A stretch of DNA of 64,000 bases, from positions 33,615,245 through 33,679,244 of the forward strand of contig OY848917.1 in assembly GCA_963693285.1 (NCBI GenBank), read 5' to 3'. The first letter of the stretch is position 1. Each line of letters opens with the position of its first letter. The DNA is from Xestospongia muta. Its lineage: Eukaryota > Porifera > Demospongiae > Haplosclerida > Petrosiidae. The translations under genes were made by a program, and so were the position numbers. Of the stretch, positions 44,616 through 54,730 are shown piece after piece. The notes under the pieces are model-generated. The model saw nothing but the letters and a program-made list of their open reading frames with translations, searched no databases and was not told where the DNA came from.

Positions 44616-45839
44616 CTATTTTCGGACACTTTTTCTTCTAAAAATTTGAAGACAGCTTATTGCTTCTGTATAATGTGGCTCTTGGTTATGCTCAATGAAT
44701 ACACTTTCCTTGCATAATTTCCTAACCAAACTCCGTGTCGTGAATGAGCTCCGTTTTTGGTGCTTGTACGGACTTAAATGTATTTGCGGACACGTGGTAT
44801 GTTTTAGCGGACAACACAACCTGAAGTCTAAACGTGAGCTGGACTATTGTGGACACAATCAAACATGGTAATAGGTGATAATGTATAGATGTCCAAGTGG
44901 GAGACTATGGGGAAGCTTGAATACGTTAATGGCTTGAGCTATATATGTGTTAGCAATATTTTAGTCAATCCTGGCCATTTTAGTCATTAGTAAATATATA
45001 TATATATGTCTGTAATAACAGAGTCAGTTCACTTTTTTAAGAATAAGAGTGTTGTACTGAGGCTTAATAGCTGCTTGACTTTATGACTAACTTTACTGTA
45101 AGTAGGTAAACAAGTGATAGATACTTGAATTACAATAATCTGAATGAAATAAATTTTTAAATGATAATCAATTAACTACATGACAATAATATTGTTTTTA
45201 ATACTTTTGAGGAAAAAAAGGTCATCACATAAACTAAAATATGTCATAGGCCATGCATTATACTGTAGGTATGATGTTATAGTCACAAGAATAGGAGAAA
45301 GGGTAGGCAGATAACATGTTAAAGTTACTAGTCATTATTTTGAAAGAGAGATGAGTTCTAATGAGTTGCTTATTCAAAATTCATGATATGATCATAGGCT
45401 CTAAAAGTTTGTGGTATATAGGTATATCACATGTAGTCATTGGTGCAATGTACAGTCTTTGTTATAAAGGAGAGAAGAGATATATACCTTCAACCATACA
45501 AATAGACACATCTGCTTACTTATTGGTTTCATCTGGTCTTATTGAATCTTCAGAATGCAGTAGTCTACTACAATGAGCTAGAGTCTTTCTATCTTTGATA
45601 CATAACTAGGAGTCTCTGTATCTTTGATATATACAAAACTATGACAATTAGTATAAGATTGTGAAAAACGTTTGCCTTATTGCAAACCACAATGTTTATG
45701 TGCTTTAAGTGGGTGCTGAGACAATTATTTGTTAGAAAACATAGTGCAGCCAAGTCCTTTTTTAAGTGCCCCCAACATGAGTCTATTTTTCTTTGTTTAT
45801 ATATGATTTATTATGTTATAGTTGCATTTTCTTTAATAG
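44616..45839. other. pogo 5' region and probable intron
   Basis: No convincing first coding exon was found. It ends in the acceptor-like TTTCTTTAATAG at 45828-45839, after which the transposase frame opens. Confidence 0.5.
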
Positions 45840-47694
45840 CCTAGGTTATCTGGAGGAAAAAAGCCAAGAGATAGGCACTACAAGCGGTGGAGTGAGACCC
45901 AGTTACGTAAAGCAGCAAAGGATGTATCTAAAGGACGATTTACTCTTAGAACAGCTGCTGAAATGTATAATGTGCCAAAGTCAACATTATGGGATCGAGT
46001 GTCTGGTAATGTCTCTTTTGGTGCTCATAGTGGACCTCCTAGATACTTAAATGACATTGAAGAAGAAGAACTAGTAACATTTTTGGTAGGCTCAGCTAAA
46101 ATTGGCTTCACTCGGACAAAGGAACAAGTTCTTTGTATTGTCAGAGCAGCACTAGCAAAGAAGCGTCAATGTGAAGTTGAAGATGTCAATGTCACCACTG
46201 GTTGGTGGGGCTCATTTGTGAAGCGACATCCAAAGCTACTATTAAGATGTGGATCCAAACTAGCATATTGTAGAGCTATTGCAGCTAACCCAGATGTCAT
46301 AAATCGTTATTTTGACTTGCTTGAAGAAACATTGAAGTCTAATAATTTGCTTGAATCACCAATGTTGATGTTTTTTAACTGTGATGAGAGTGGGTTCTCA
46401 TTGCAACATAAATCTGGCAAAATAATTGGAGTACAAGGTCAGAGAGATATATCCTGTATTACTAGTAGTGATAAAGCCCAAATTACTGTTTTGTCAGCAT
46501 GCAGTGCTTCTGGTTACCTTTTGCCTCCTATGATAATTTTTGATCGGAAAAAACTCAAACCTAATTTCACAACAGGAGAAATCCCAGGTACTGCATATGG
46601 GTTGTCTAAAAATGGATGGATAGATTCCGAATTGTTTCAGGAATGGTTTACTAATCACTTCTTACTTCACATTCCTCCACAGCGACCCATCTTGTTACTC
46701 CTGGATGGACATTCTTCACATTACCAACCTCAATTGATCAGGACAGCTGCTGCAAATCAGATCATCTTATTTTGCTTGCCACCTCATACAACTCATTTGT
46801 TTCAACCACTGGACAGGTCATGTTTTAGCCCCTTAAAAAAGGCATACAATAATGAATGTCATTTCTACATGTCCTGTAATCCTGGGAAAGCCGTTAATAG
46901 ATTTAATTTTACCGAAATTTTTAGTCGAGCCTGGACAAAGGCAATGACACCAGCCAATATTGTTGCTGGGTTTAGATCCACTGGTATATACCCCCTCAAC
47001 AGATATGCAGTATTACGTTACTTGCAACTTGAGGAGGATGGGAAAATAGATATGATAGCCTCCAAGATGGGACTGTTTCTTCCTCTGTATAGCCCATCCA
47101 AGTCTCATCCTCGTACCTGTACTTCCGATAGTGAAAGCATTGATTATTATGAAGAAAACACTTGTAGTGAAGACAGTACCTGTGGTTACTATGGTAAATT
47201 TTCTGAAGATGAAGATTACATTACAAAAGTTCAGCCATCTATTCTTCATAATTTTCTTACTTTACCTCAGCTACCAAGTAATGAGAAGAAAACAAACCAC
47301 AGTGCTCGTGTTTTAACAAGTTCTGAAAATCTTAAGTTGATAAGAGAAAAAGAAATTAAGAAAGCAGATGAATCAAAGATCTTAGAAAGCAACAACGAGA
47401 AAAGAAGGCAATGGAACGAGAACAAAAAAAGAAGGAAGTAGAGGAGAGAAAACTTAAAAGAGCAGTTGAAAAAGCTGAAAAAGAGAGACCAAAAAAATTA
47501 AAAAAAGAAAGTGAAAAAGTACATCAAAATTTGAATTTACAGGAGAAGAGCACAGTCGGTTTTGTAGGAGGTATGAGAATGGTTATGATCTACCTGACAT
47601 CAGATACGAAAAATGGAAAAAACTATTCCATCCTGAAGAATTATCTTTAGACACTACAGCATGTAAATCCAGTGGTGGAGACATTGGTCTCAGT
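45840..47694 (+). CDS. pogo-type transposase, main exon
   Basis: Opens after an acceptor at 45839. A helix-turn-helix of the psq/CENP-B type (KRWSETQLRKAAKDV through TAAEMYNVPKSTLWDRV) is followed by a CENP-B-like DNA-binding stretch (GWWGSFVKRHPKL). Next comes a DDE_1 core with D in NCDESGF (46383), D in LLLDGHSSH (46704) and D in QPLDRSCF (46812), 35 residues between the last two. The C-terminal part is lysine/glutamate rich, probably coiled. The frame from the ATG at 45963 stops at 47439-47441, but coding-like sequence goes on in other frames (KKAMEREQKKKEVEERK, then YDLPDIRYEKWKKLFHPEEL). Frame disruptions lie near 47370-47400 and 47560, with a TAA near 47694, so this copy is probably inactive. 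The first exon is missing from my reading. Confidence 0.8.
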
Positions 47695-47699
47695 TAAGT

Positions 47700-49222
47700 G
47701 GATGAGAATAGTAAGTCATACAGCCTTAGGTTAATTATACTTTGAATTAATGGCTTGCTATTTCAGAAAGTACACTAGAACAGTCACCCAAAAATTTTCA
47801 AATTTCCAGTATGTGTAGTGTTTATATATTGAAGTATTTTTGAGTAAATTATCTTTGTTACAGGGAGGAAGAGATGTACCAGAAGTGCTAGCAAGAGAAG
47901 TGAAGAAGAGACAAGACTCAGTGAATTTGACAAGAATGGACTCAGTGATAATGGTATGTGATATTATATTATAATTTACCCTAGATTAGTGGCTTGCCAT
48001 TTTAGAAAGTACACTGGAACAGTCAAAGACATTGCCCAAAAATTCTCAAATTTCCAGTATGTGTAGTGTTTATATATTGAAGTATTTTTGAGTTAATTAT
48101 CTTTGTTACTGGGAGGAAGAGATGTACCAGAAATGCTAGCAAGAGAAGTGAAGAAGAGACAGGACTCAGTGAATTTGACAAGAATGGACTCAGTGATAAT
48201 GGTATGTGATATTATATTATAATTTACCCTAGATTAGTGGCTTGCCATTTTAGAAAGTACACTAGAACAGTCAAAGACATTACCCAAAAATTCTCAAATT
48301 TCCAGTACGTATATTGAAGTATTTTTGAGTTAATTATCTTTGTTACAGGGAGGAAGAGATGTACCAGAAGTGCTAGCAAGAGAAGTGAAGAAGAGACAAG
48401 ACTCAGTGAATTTGACAAGAATGGACTCAGTGATAATGGTATGTGATATTATATTATAATTTACCCTAGATTAGTGGCTTGCCATTTTAGAAAGTACACT
48501 GGAACAGTCAAAGACATTGCCCAAAAATTCTCAAATTTCCAGTATGTGTAGTGTTTATATATTGAAGTATTTTTGAGTTAATTATCTTTGTTACTGGGAG
48601 GAAGAGTTGTACCAGAAATGCTAGCAAGAGAAGTGAAGAAGAGACAGGACTCAGTGAATTTGACAAGAATGTACTCAGTGATAATGGTATGTGATATTAT
48701 ATTATAATTTACCCTATAGATTAGTGCTTGCCATTTTAGAAAGTACACTAGAACAGTCAAAGACATTACCCAAAAATTCTCAAATTTCCAGTACGTATAT
48801 TGAAGTATTTTTGAGTTAATTATCTTTGCTACAGGGAGGAAGAGATGTACCAGAAGTGCTAGCAAGAGAAGTGAAGAAGAGACAAGACTCAGTGAATTTG
48901 ACAAGAATGGACTCAGTGATAATGGTATGTGATATTATATTATAATTTACCCTAGATTAGTGGCTTGCCATTTTAGAAAGTACACTGGAACAGTCAAAGA
49001 CATTGCCCAAAAATTCTCAAATTTCCAGTATGTGTAGTGTTTATATATTGAAGTATTTTTGAGTTAATTATCTTTGTTACTGGGAGGAAGAGTTGTACCA
49101 GAAATGCTAGCAAGAGAAGTGAAGAAGAGACAGGACTCAGTGAATTTGACAAGAATGTACTCAGTGATAATGGTATGTGATATTATATTATAATTTACCC
49201 TATAGATTAGTGCTTGCCATTT
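47700..49222 (+). repeat. tandem array of a 90-nt exon with its intron, six copies
   Basis: Exon-like 90-mers GGAGGAAGAG...AGTGATAATG start at 47864, 48112, 48349, 48597, 48835 and 49083, each followed by the donor GTATGTGATATT. Spacing alternates 248/237-238 bp, giving a 486-bp higher-order dimer. Copies 1, 3 and 5 have the acceptor TTACAG (TACAG in 5). Copies 2, 4 and 6 have TTACTG, which destroys the AG. The exon is phase 1-1 (2 nt + 29 codons + 1 nt), so any number can be spliced in without frameshift, encoding RKRCTRSASKRSEEE and on, which joins in frame to the PHD exon. Confidence 0.85.
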
Positions 49223-49313
49223 TAGAAAGTGCACTAGAACAGTCAAAGAATAACCTGACAACCAGTATGAAATATTCACAATATAATAATACAATTCATG
49301 TATTTCATTACAG

Positions 49314-49468
49314 AAAAACTATCAGCATGTTCTAATAATTTATGTTTTCACACTAAGGCGACTAATTGGGTGGAATGTGAAAAATGTTTCCGGTGGTACC
49401 ACATGGTATGTGTTGGGATCAAGAAAGAAAAATCACTAAATTTTGTTTGTTTTATGTGTGACATGTAA
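49314..49468 (+). CDS. PHD-finger terminal exon of the pogo transposase gene
   Basis: Preceded by the acceptor TTCATTACAG. In the phase supplied by the repeated exon (1 nt carried over) it reads EKLSACSNNLC and on to TAA at 49466-49468. Zinc ligands fit C4HC3: C-x4-C, then C-x2-C in VECEKC, H-x2-C in WYHMVC, and C-x2-C in FVCFMC. The two aromatic residues before the histidine (RWYH) are typical of PHD fingers, which usually bind histone H3 tails. In this transposase it could direct integration to chromatin (inference). The reading frame is intact. Confidence 0.75.
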
Positions 49469-49946
49469 TAATTAACTACTAGACTTTTTTGTAGTAAAAT
49501 TAATATCTTCATGCATAGTGTTTGTGATTGTTATTTGAGTTAATAATTAACAAACAGTTATCACCTACTTTAAAAAAAGAATTCTCTTAAATGTCCGTTT
49601 ATTCGTCAATTAGTTTATGTTTTCAAAGAGATGTATATTCAGAACTGCTTGTAGATATTTCTCCAAATTTTGACAGTTAATTCCTAACACATTATATAAT
49701 GTTCAAAAGCAGAGAAAACGTTCAAGCTATAATTGTTATCAAGATATGGTCATCGTTCGAATCTACATAAGAATGTCCGTTTAATCATTATCTCGAGTGT
49801 ACAGAATATATGCTTGTACATTGTGCAAAGAGATTTCTTTTTCAATATATTTTTTGCAATAACTATATGACAGATTGGGGCACTCGAAGCTGGTGTCGGA
49901 AGTCAGCTTCGAACGCTTTGTGTATTTAAAAACAGTAAAAACACCA

Positions 49947-49973
49947 ATGTGTCCGATCATTGAGCCACGCCTC
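49947..49973 (-). repeat. pogo right terminal inverted repeat
   Basis: On the - strand GAGGCGTGGCTCAATGATCG and following bases; partner of 44589-44615. Confidence 0.75.
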
Positions 49974-50185
49974 TAATCATTAATTATTTTCCATCTTGTG
50001 AGATATAATTATTATTAAGTAATAACTCTTTATTGACTGTTGTAGTTTTTGTAGCACAAATCTCATCTTGGTTGCATCTGCATCCTGTACCTGCTCTAAC
50101 TAATGTAATAGTACTATTGGTTAAATGAACCAGTCAATTTTTCCAGAGGTATGCGCGCATTGATTTACAGAATCTCATAACACTA

Positions 50186-50386
50186 TGTTATAATAATACT
50201 TAATAATTTGTGGTCAGTATAAATATTTTAATTGTGATACATAATGCTCTGATTTTGTAATTTTAGTCAGTCTTAGAGTGTTGTAGTATATGTCATTTAG
50301 TTCTGTAATGCTCTTGCGTTATTTAATATTCTAATATAATATTATACTTTTTCTGTCTCATCAATGTTCATAGTCCAGATACAACA
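50186..50386 (+). mobile_element. solo LTR, gypsy 2 family
   Basis: TGTTATAATAATAC to AGATACAACA; left flank CACTA, right flank CACTG. It belongs to the 3' flank of elongase B-2, separated from it by the pogo insertion. Confidence 0.88.
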
Positions 50387-50609
50387 CACTGATAATGTAG
50401 TATATACATAACTTGTCATTAATATATTAGTAATGAGACCAGAGTGGTGTTTACTACTCCTCATTGTCTCATCATAATCTCCATGTCAACCTTAATGCAC
50501 TCCTATTGCCATCAAGCCTGTTTGACACCATTACTTTAGACACTGACTGATCATGATTTAACACTTTGTTTTTAACAATTCAACTGTTCTACCAGATGAA
50601 ACCGAAGCA

Positions 50610-50835
50610 GGTGTTACATTTATTATACCAGTTGCAAATGTTGCCTACATTACACTCGTTGCATGTGTTCCAGCTGTTGCACTCTTTAAACATCTGTTGC
50701 ATCTGTTGCACCTGTTACATTTGTTGCAGCAGCTAGATCTGTTCCACCTGTTGCGTTGTATTGCACATAATGCACCTGTTACATTTGTTACATTTATTAT
50801 GGTGTTACATTTGTTGCAGCTATTAGATCTGTAAC
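50610..50835. repeat. TTGCA-rich minisatellite (array 9)
   Basis: Counterpart of 61015-61205 and 21950-22205, with one GCAGCAGCTAGATCT unit. Confidence 0.85.
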
Positions 50836-50946
50836 CCACTTGAGAGCTAAGTTTAGCAGACTATATTTTGTTATAACAACAAACACAATAATAAAACAGC
50901 GATAACATTAAAAACACATTACACATTACACATTTGTTTAATTACA

Positions 50947-51430
50947 CATTAAACAAATTTGTACCATATCAGAGATATCAGGTGATCAGTTTGAATTACC
51001 TCAGGTACCAGACAAAAACCCTGACAATGATGATGATGAAGTCTAGATACCAAGGTCCTATATGCTCAATACATCTTCTAGTCATGTTCGTGGGAACTGT
51101 AGACATATAAGAGTTAAGACAGATAATGCTGGGGATACTTCTCAATTAAGGTGAAACTATACATCTCAATGATCCATCTGAAATCTCTAATCAAGCTGAA
51201 AGTCATAATCCAATCATGACTAGTCTCAAAGTGTTGCTTTTGTTTGATCACCTCACCTTCTGAGAAAAGGATATGTTTTTAATAGAACAATTGTACTTTG
51301 TACTAGAACAATATCTATATGTCTATATATATTAATGCTTTTGGATTAGCAGGATTATTTACTTACAATCCAATTACCATAACTTCAATGATAGCCATTT
51401 TGTTTGCTAAATTAATGTTGCTTAATGACA
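50947..51430. repeat. block P upstream of elongase B-3
   Basis: Uninterrupted copy showing the empty target site of gypsy 2 (ATGCTGGGGATACTTC). Confidence 0.8.
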
Positions 51431-51541
51431 ATAGATCTACAAAAGTTTAAACGACCCACGCTTGATCTCAAAATTAGAGATGTCACACCAAAAGTGTTGT
51501 CAAAGTGTAAATTTTAATTTAGTTTTGGAATAGTTGAATGT

Positions 51542-51547
51542 TATAAA
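51542..51547 (+). promoter_or_regulatory. TATA box of elongase B-3
   Basis: TATAAA, 47 nt before the ATG. Confidence 0.65.
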
Positions 51548-51588
51548 GCTACTCTAACTCTTTCTGCAAATTATTTCAGGTATATACA

Positions 51589-52395
51589 ATGGAGGATTTT
51601 ATCAGCCCACTGCAATATCTACCTTTTTTTGGAACTTTGCAATCTAAATTCAACTGTAATGGAGCAATAAAATGGATAAATGATAGTTGGCACATTCCTG
51701 TTGTTTCTATTTGCACTTATTTAGTATTAATATATGTTGGTCAAAAATGGATGGCTAATAGAAATCCTTATAATCTCAAAAGAGCACTCTTTCTATGGAA
51801 TGTTGGATTGGCTGTGTTTTCTATATTAGGGACTATAACTTTACTACCTTCTATTGTTAAGGCTGTCTTCAAATATAGTATCCCATACACAGCTTGTAAA
51901 TCGGAAGTTGCATGGAATCCTCATATTTGCATTTGGGCCTTATTTTTTGTGCTGTCTAAAATCTTAGAATTTGGTGACACTCTTTTTATAGTTTTACGGA
52001 AAAGTCAATTATTATTTCTACATTGGTATCATCATGTGTTAACAGTAGTGTTCTCCTGGTACATTTTTGGTATGGGTATTACCGGTCTGGAACATTGGTT
52101 GAGTTCTATGAACTTTTTTGTTCATTCTATCATGTATTGTTATTATGCTCTTACATCTGGTGGTGTTCATCTTCCTACAACGATTGCATTACTTATAACA
52201 ATCTTGCAATTGCTACAGATGTTCATTGGTATTAGTATAGACCTTATGTTGTATGCATACCACAATCATTTTGATAACTGTGACTATGATGCTGGCGTCG
52301 CTTCCTTTTGTTTTTTCATGAATTTGTCTTATGCTATTTTATTTGTACACTACTTTATTAATCGTTATATTAAGAAAAAAGACAAAAGCCAATAG
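51589..52395 (+). CDS. ELOVL6-like: ELOVL6-like elongase (subfamily B, copy 3)
   Basis: Intact, 268 residues. Its N-terminal half contains TLLPSIVKAVF (residues 84-94), identical at DNA level to the A-type copy at 8952, while the rest is B-type (RKSQLLF, FGMGITGLEHW), so it is a mosaic. Private changes are Gly97 to Ser (KYSIPYT), Ser184 to Cys within the conserved MYxYY box, Thr in HLPTTIA where B copies have Arg, and Ala in GVASFCFF. The histidine box and KDKSQ tail are unchanged. Just before the ATG it has TTTCAGG, where B-1, B-2 and B-4 have TTTCAAG. Confidence 0.93.
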   Translation: MEDFISPLQYLPFFGTLQSKFNCNGAIKWINDSWHIPVVSICTYLVLIYVGQKWMANRNPYNLKRALFLWNVGLAVFSILGTITLLPSIVKAVFKYSIPYTACKSEVAWNPHICIWALFFVLSKILEFGDTLFIVLRKSQLLFLHWYHHVLTVVFSWYIFGMGITGLEHWLSSMNFFVHSIMYCYYALTSGGVHLPTTIALLITILQLLQMFIGISIDLMLYAYHNHFDNCDYDAGVASFCFFMNLSYAILFVHYFINRYIKKKDKSQ

Positions 52396-52646
52396 CTTTA
52401 ATTATTTAATTAATTTTCATATATTTAATCATTAATTATTTTCCATCTTGTGAGATATAATTATTATTAAGTAATAACTCTTTATTGACTGTTGTAGTCT
52501 TTGTAGCACAAATCTCATCTTGGTTGCATATGCATCTTTTACCTGCTGTAGCTAATGTAACTGTTACATCAGTACTATTGGTTAAATGAACCAGTCAATT
52601 TTTCCAGAGGTATGGTCGCATTGATTTACAGAATCTCATAACACTG

Positions 52647-52845
52647 TGTATATTTATTACTTAATAATTTGTGGTCAGTATGAATATTTTAATTGTGATA
52701 CATAATGCTCTGATTTTGTAATTTTGGTCAGTCTTAGAGTGTTGTAGTAGTTGTCATTTAGTTCTGTAATGCTCTTGAGTTATTTTATTTTCTAATATAA
52801 TACTCTATGTTTTCTGTCACACCAACAGCTCATAGTCCAGATACA
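52647..52845 (+). mobile_element. solo LTR, gypsy 2 family
   Basis: Starts TGTATATTTATTAC after CACTG; its last three bases are lost (GATACACACTG). Confidence 0.85.
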
Positions 52846-53027
52846 CACTGATAATGAACTATATACATAACTTGTCATTAGTATATTAGTAATGAAACCA
52901 GAGTGGTGTTTACTACTCCTCATTGTCTCATCATAATCTCCATGACAACCTTAATGCACTCCTATTGCCATCAAGCCTGTTAGACACCATTACTTCAGAC
53001 ACTGACTGATCATGATTTAACACTTTG

Positions 53028-53176
53028 TAATGAAATATGAATTTTGTTTATCACGTTATTCATATTTAAATATAGAAATTAATTGAGCTTTATGAACGTG
53101 ATAGAATTCCGAAAAAAATATAACAGAACGTTTCAGCCAAAGGTCTTCATTAGCTATATACATAACTTGTCATTAG
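53028..53176. other. unique junction sequence
   Basis: After AACACTTTG the spacer is replaced by about 120 bp not seen elsewhere (GAACGTGATAGAATTCCG within). It then re-enters the spacer at ATACATAACTTGTCATTAG and jumps straight to the minisatellite. Confidence 0.6.
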
Positions 53177-53450
53177 TATATTTACATTTGTTGCAACAGC
53201 TAGATCTGTTGCACCTGTTGCATTTGTTGCAACAGCTAGATCTGTTGCACCTGTTACATTTGTTGCAACAGCTAGATCTGTTGCACCTGTTGCATTTGTT
53301 GCAACAGCTAGATCTGTTGCACCTGTTGCATTTGTTGCAACAGCTAGATCTGTTGCACCTGTTGCATTTGTTGCAACAGCTAGATCTGTTGCACTTGTTA
53401 CATTTGTTACATTTATTATGATGTTACATTTGTTGCAGCTGTTAGATCTA
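53177..53450. repeat. TTGCA-rich minisatellite, most regular array (10)
   Basis: Six near-perfect 36-bp units (GTTGCAACAGCTAGATCT + GTTGCACCTGTTGCATTT), the best example of the period in the window, then degenerate units. Confidence 0.95.
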
Positions 53451-53562
53451 TAACCCACTTGAGAGCTAAGTTTAGCAGACTATATCTTGTTATAACAACA
53501 AACACAATAATAAAACAGTGATAACATTAAAAATACATTACACATTACACATTAAACAAATT

Positions 53563-53819
53563 TGTACCATATCAGAGATATCAGGTGATCAGTTTGAATT
53601 ACCTCAGGTACCAGACAAAAACCCTGACAATGATGATCATGTAGTCTAGATACCAAGGTCCTATATGCTCAATACATCTTCTAGTCATGTTCGTGGGAAC
53701 TGTAGACATATAAGAGTTAAGACAGATAATGCTGGGGATACTTCTTAATTAAGATGAAACTATACATCTCAATGATCCATCTGAAATCTCTAATCAAGCT
53801 GAAAGTCATAATCCAATCA
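53563..53819. repeat. block P, truncated
   Basis: Block P breaks at CATAATCCAATCAT and joins the interior of a solo LTR. No elongase follows, so an elongase copy was probably deleted here by recombination. Confidence 0.75.
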
Positions 53820-53980
53820 TTTTAATTGTGATACATAATGCTCTGATTTTGTAATTTTGGTCAGTCTTAGAGTGTTGTAGTAATTGTCATTTAGTTTTTA
53901 ATGCTCTTGAGTTAGTTAATGTTCTAATATAATACTATACGTTTTCTGTCACATCAATGGCTCATAGTCCAGATACAAGA
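53820..53980 (+). mobile_element. partial solo LTR
   Basis: LTR interior from TTTAATTGTGATACATAATG to its end; the first about 45 bp are missing at the deletion junction. Confidence 0.85.
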
Positions 53981-54209
53981 CATTGATAATGAACTATATA
54001 CATAACTTGTCATTAGTATATTAGTAATGAGACCAGAGTGGTGTTTACTACTCCACATTGTCTCATCAAATACAATCTCCATGACAACCTTAATGCATTG
54101 CTATTGCCATCAAGCCTGTTAGACACCATTACTTTAGACACTGACTGATCATGATTTAACACTTTGTTTTTAACAATTCAACTGTTCTACCAGATGAAAC
54201 TGAAGCATC

Positions 54210-54445
54210 GATACAAGTGTTACATTTGTTATACCAGTTGCAAATGTTGCCTACATTACACTTGTTGCATGTGTTGCAACTGTTGCACTCTATAAACATC
54301 TGTTGCATCTATTGCACCTGTTACATTTGTTGCAACTGCTAGATCTATTGCACCTGTTACATTTGTTGCAACAGCTAGATCTGTTGCACCTGTTACATTT
54401 GTTACATTTATTATTATGTTACATTTGTTGGAGCTGTTAGATCTA
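54210..54445. repeat. TTGCA-rich minisatellite (array 11)
   Basis: Two AGCTAGATCT units; counterpart of 63450-63710. Confidence 0.85.
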
Positions 54446-54518
54446 TAACCCACTTGATAGTCAAGTTTAGCAGACTATATTTACTAATATTTATTTATTA
54501 ATTGCTCTAAAAAATAAA

Positions 54519-54542
54519 ATATATATATATATATATATATAA
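54519..54542. repeat. (AT)n microsatellite
   Basis: About 12 AT units; a shorter, interrupted version is at 63789-63806 in the next macro-unit. Confidence 0.9.
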
Positions 54543-54559
54543 TTAGTAGTATTGTTCTA

Positions 54560-54730
54560 GTTTGCTCAAATGGGACCAGTTTTATCCTTAGCCCTTAGTT
54601 TTAGCTATTTAAAGAGGTTTTTATTCACCGACGTCAGTAATTATGTCATTATAGTCGTTAATGAGATTCATAGTGTTCACTGCCGAGCCCCACAAGACCC
54701 TAAAGACAAAATCGTAAGTAAATATAAAAG
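54560..54730 (+). other. conserved exon-like segment with donor site
   Basis: Repeated at 63826-63995 with few changes. It has TATTTAAAGAGG and CGACGTCAGT (CRE-like), then a short open stretch ending in AAAATCGTAAGT, a good donor match. The two copies differ by a 1-nt indel (GTGTTCAC versus GTGCTTCAC) and the second has GTAAAT, so coding status is doubtful. Confidence 0.35.

Larger units (their letters stand above)
44589..49973 (+). mobile_element. pogo/Tigger-type DNA transposon (Tc1/mariner superfamily)
   Basis: 5385-bp insertion in the elongase 3' flank. The empty sequence ATATTTAATCATTAATT is seen in all other copies; here TA is duplicated at both ends (44587-44588, 49974-49975). Imperfect 27-bp terminal inverted repeats start GAG.CG and share TCAATG..CGGACA (19 of 27 by eye). 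TA target, DD35D transposase and a psq-type DNA-binding start place it in the pogo group. It carries intron-like signals and a large internal repeat. Confidence 0.9.

Noticed and set aside
48224..49294. - strand frames of 64-108 codons in the pogo repeat
   Set aside because: Shadows of the repeated exon/intron array; repeats of each other and antisense to well-formed splice signals.
53083..53458. Long frames rich in QQLDLLHLLHLL (+) and ATDLAVATNATG (-) as repeat proteins
   Set aside because: They coincide exactly with the 36-bp minisatellite, whose period is divisible by three. Equivalent frames exist in all arrays on both strands, with no constant start or end.
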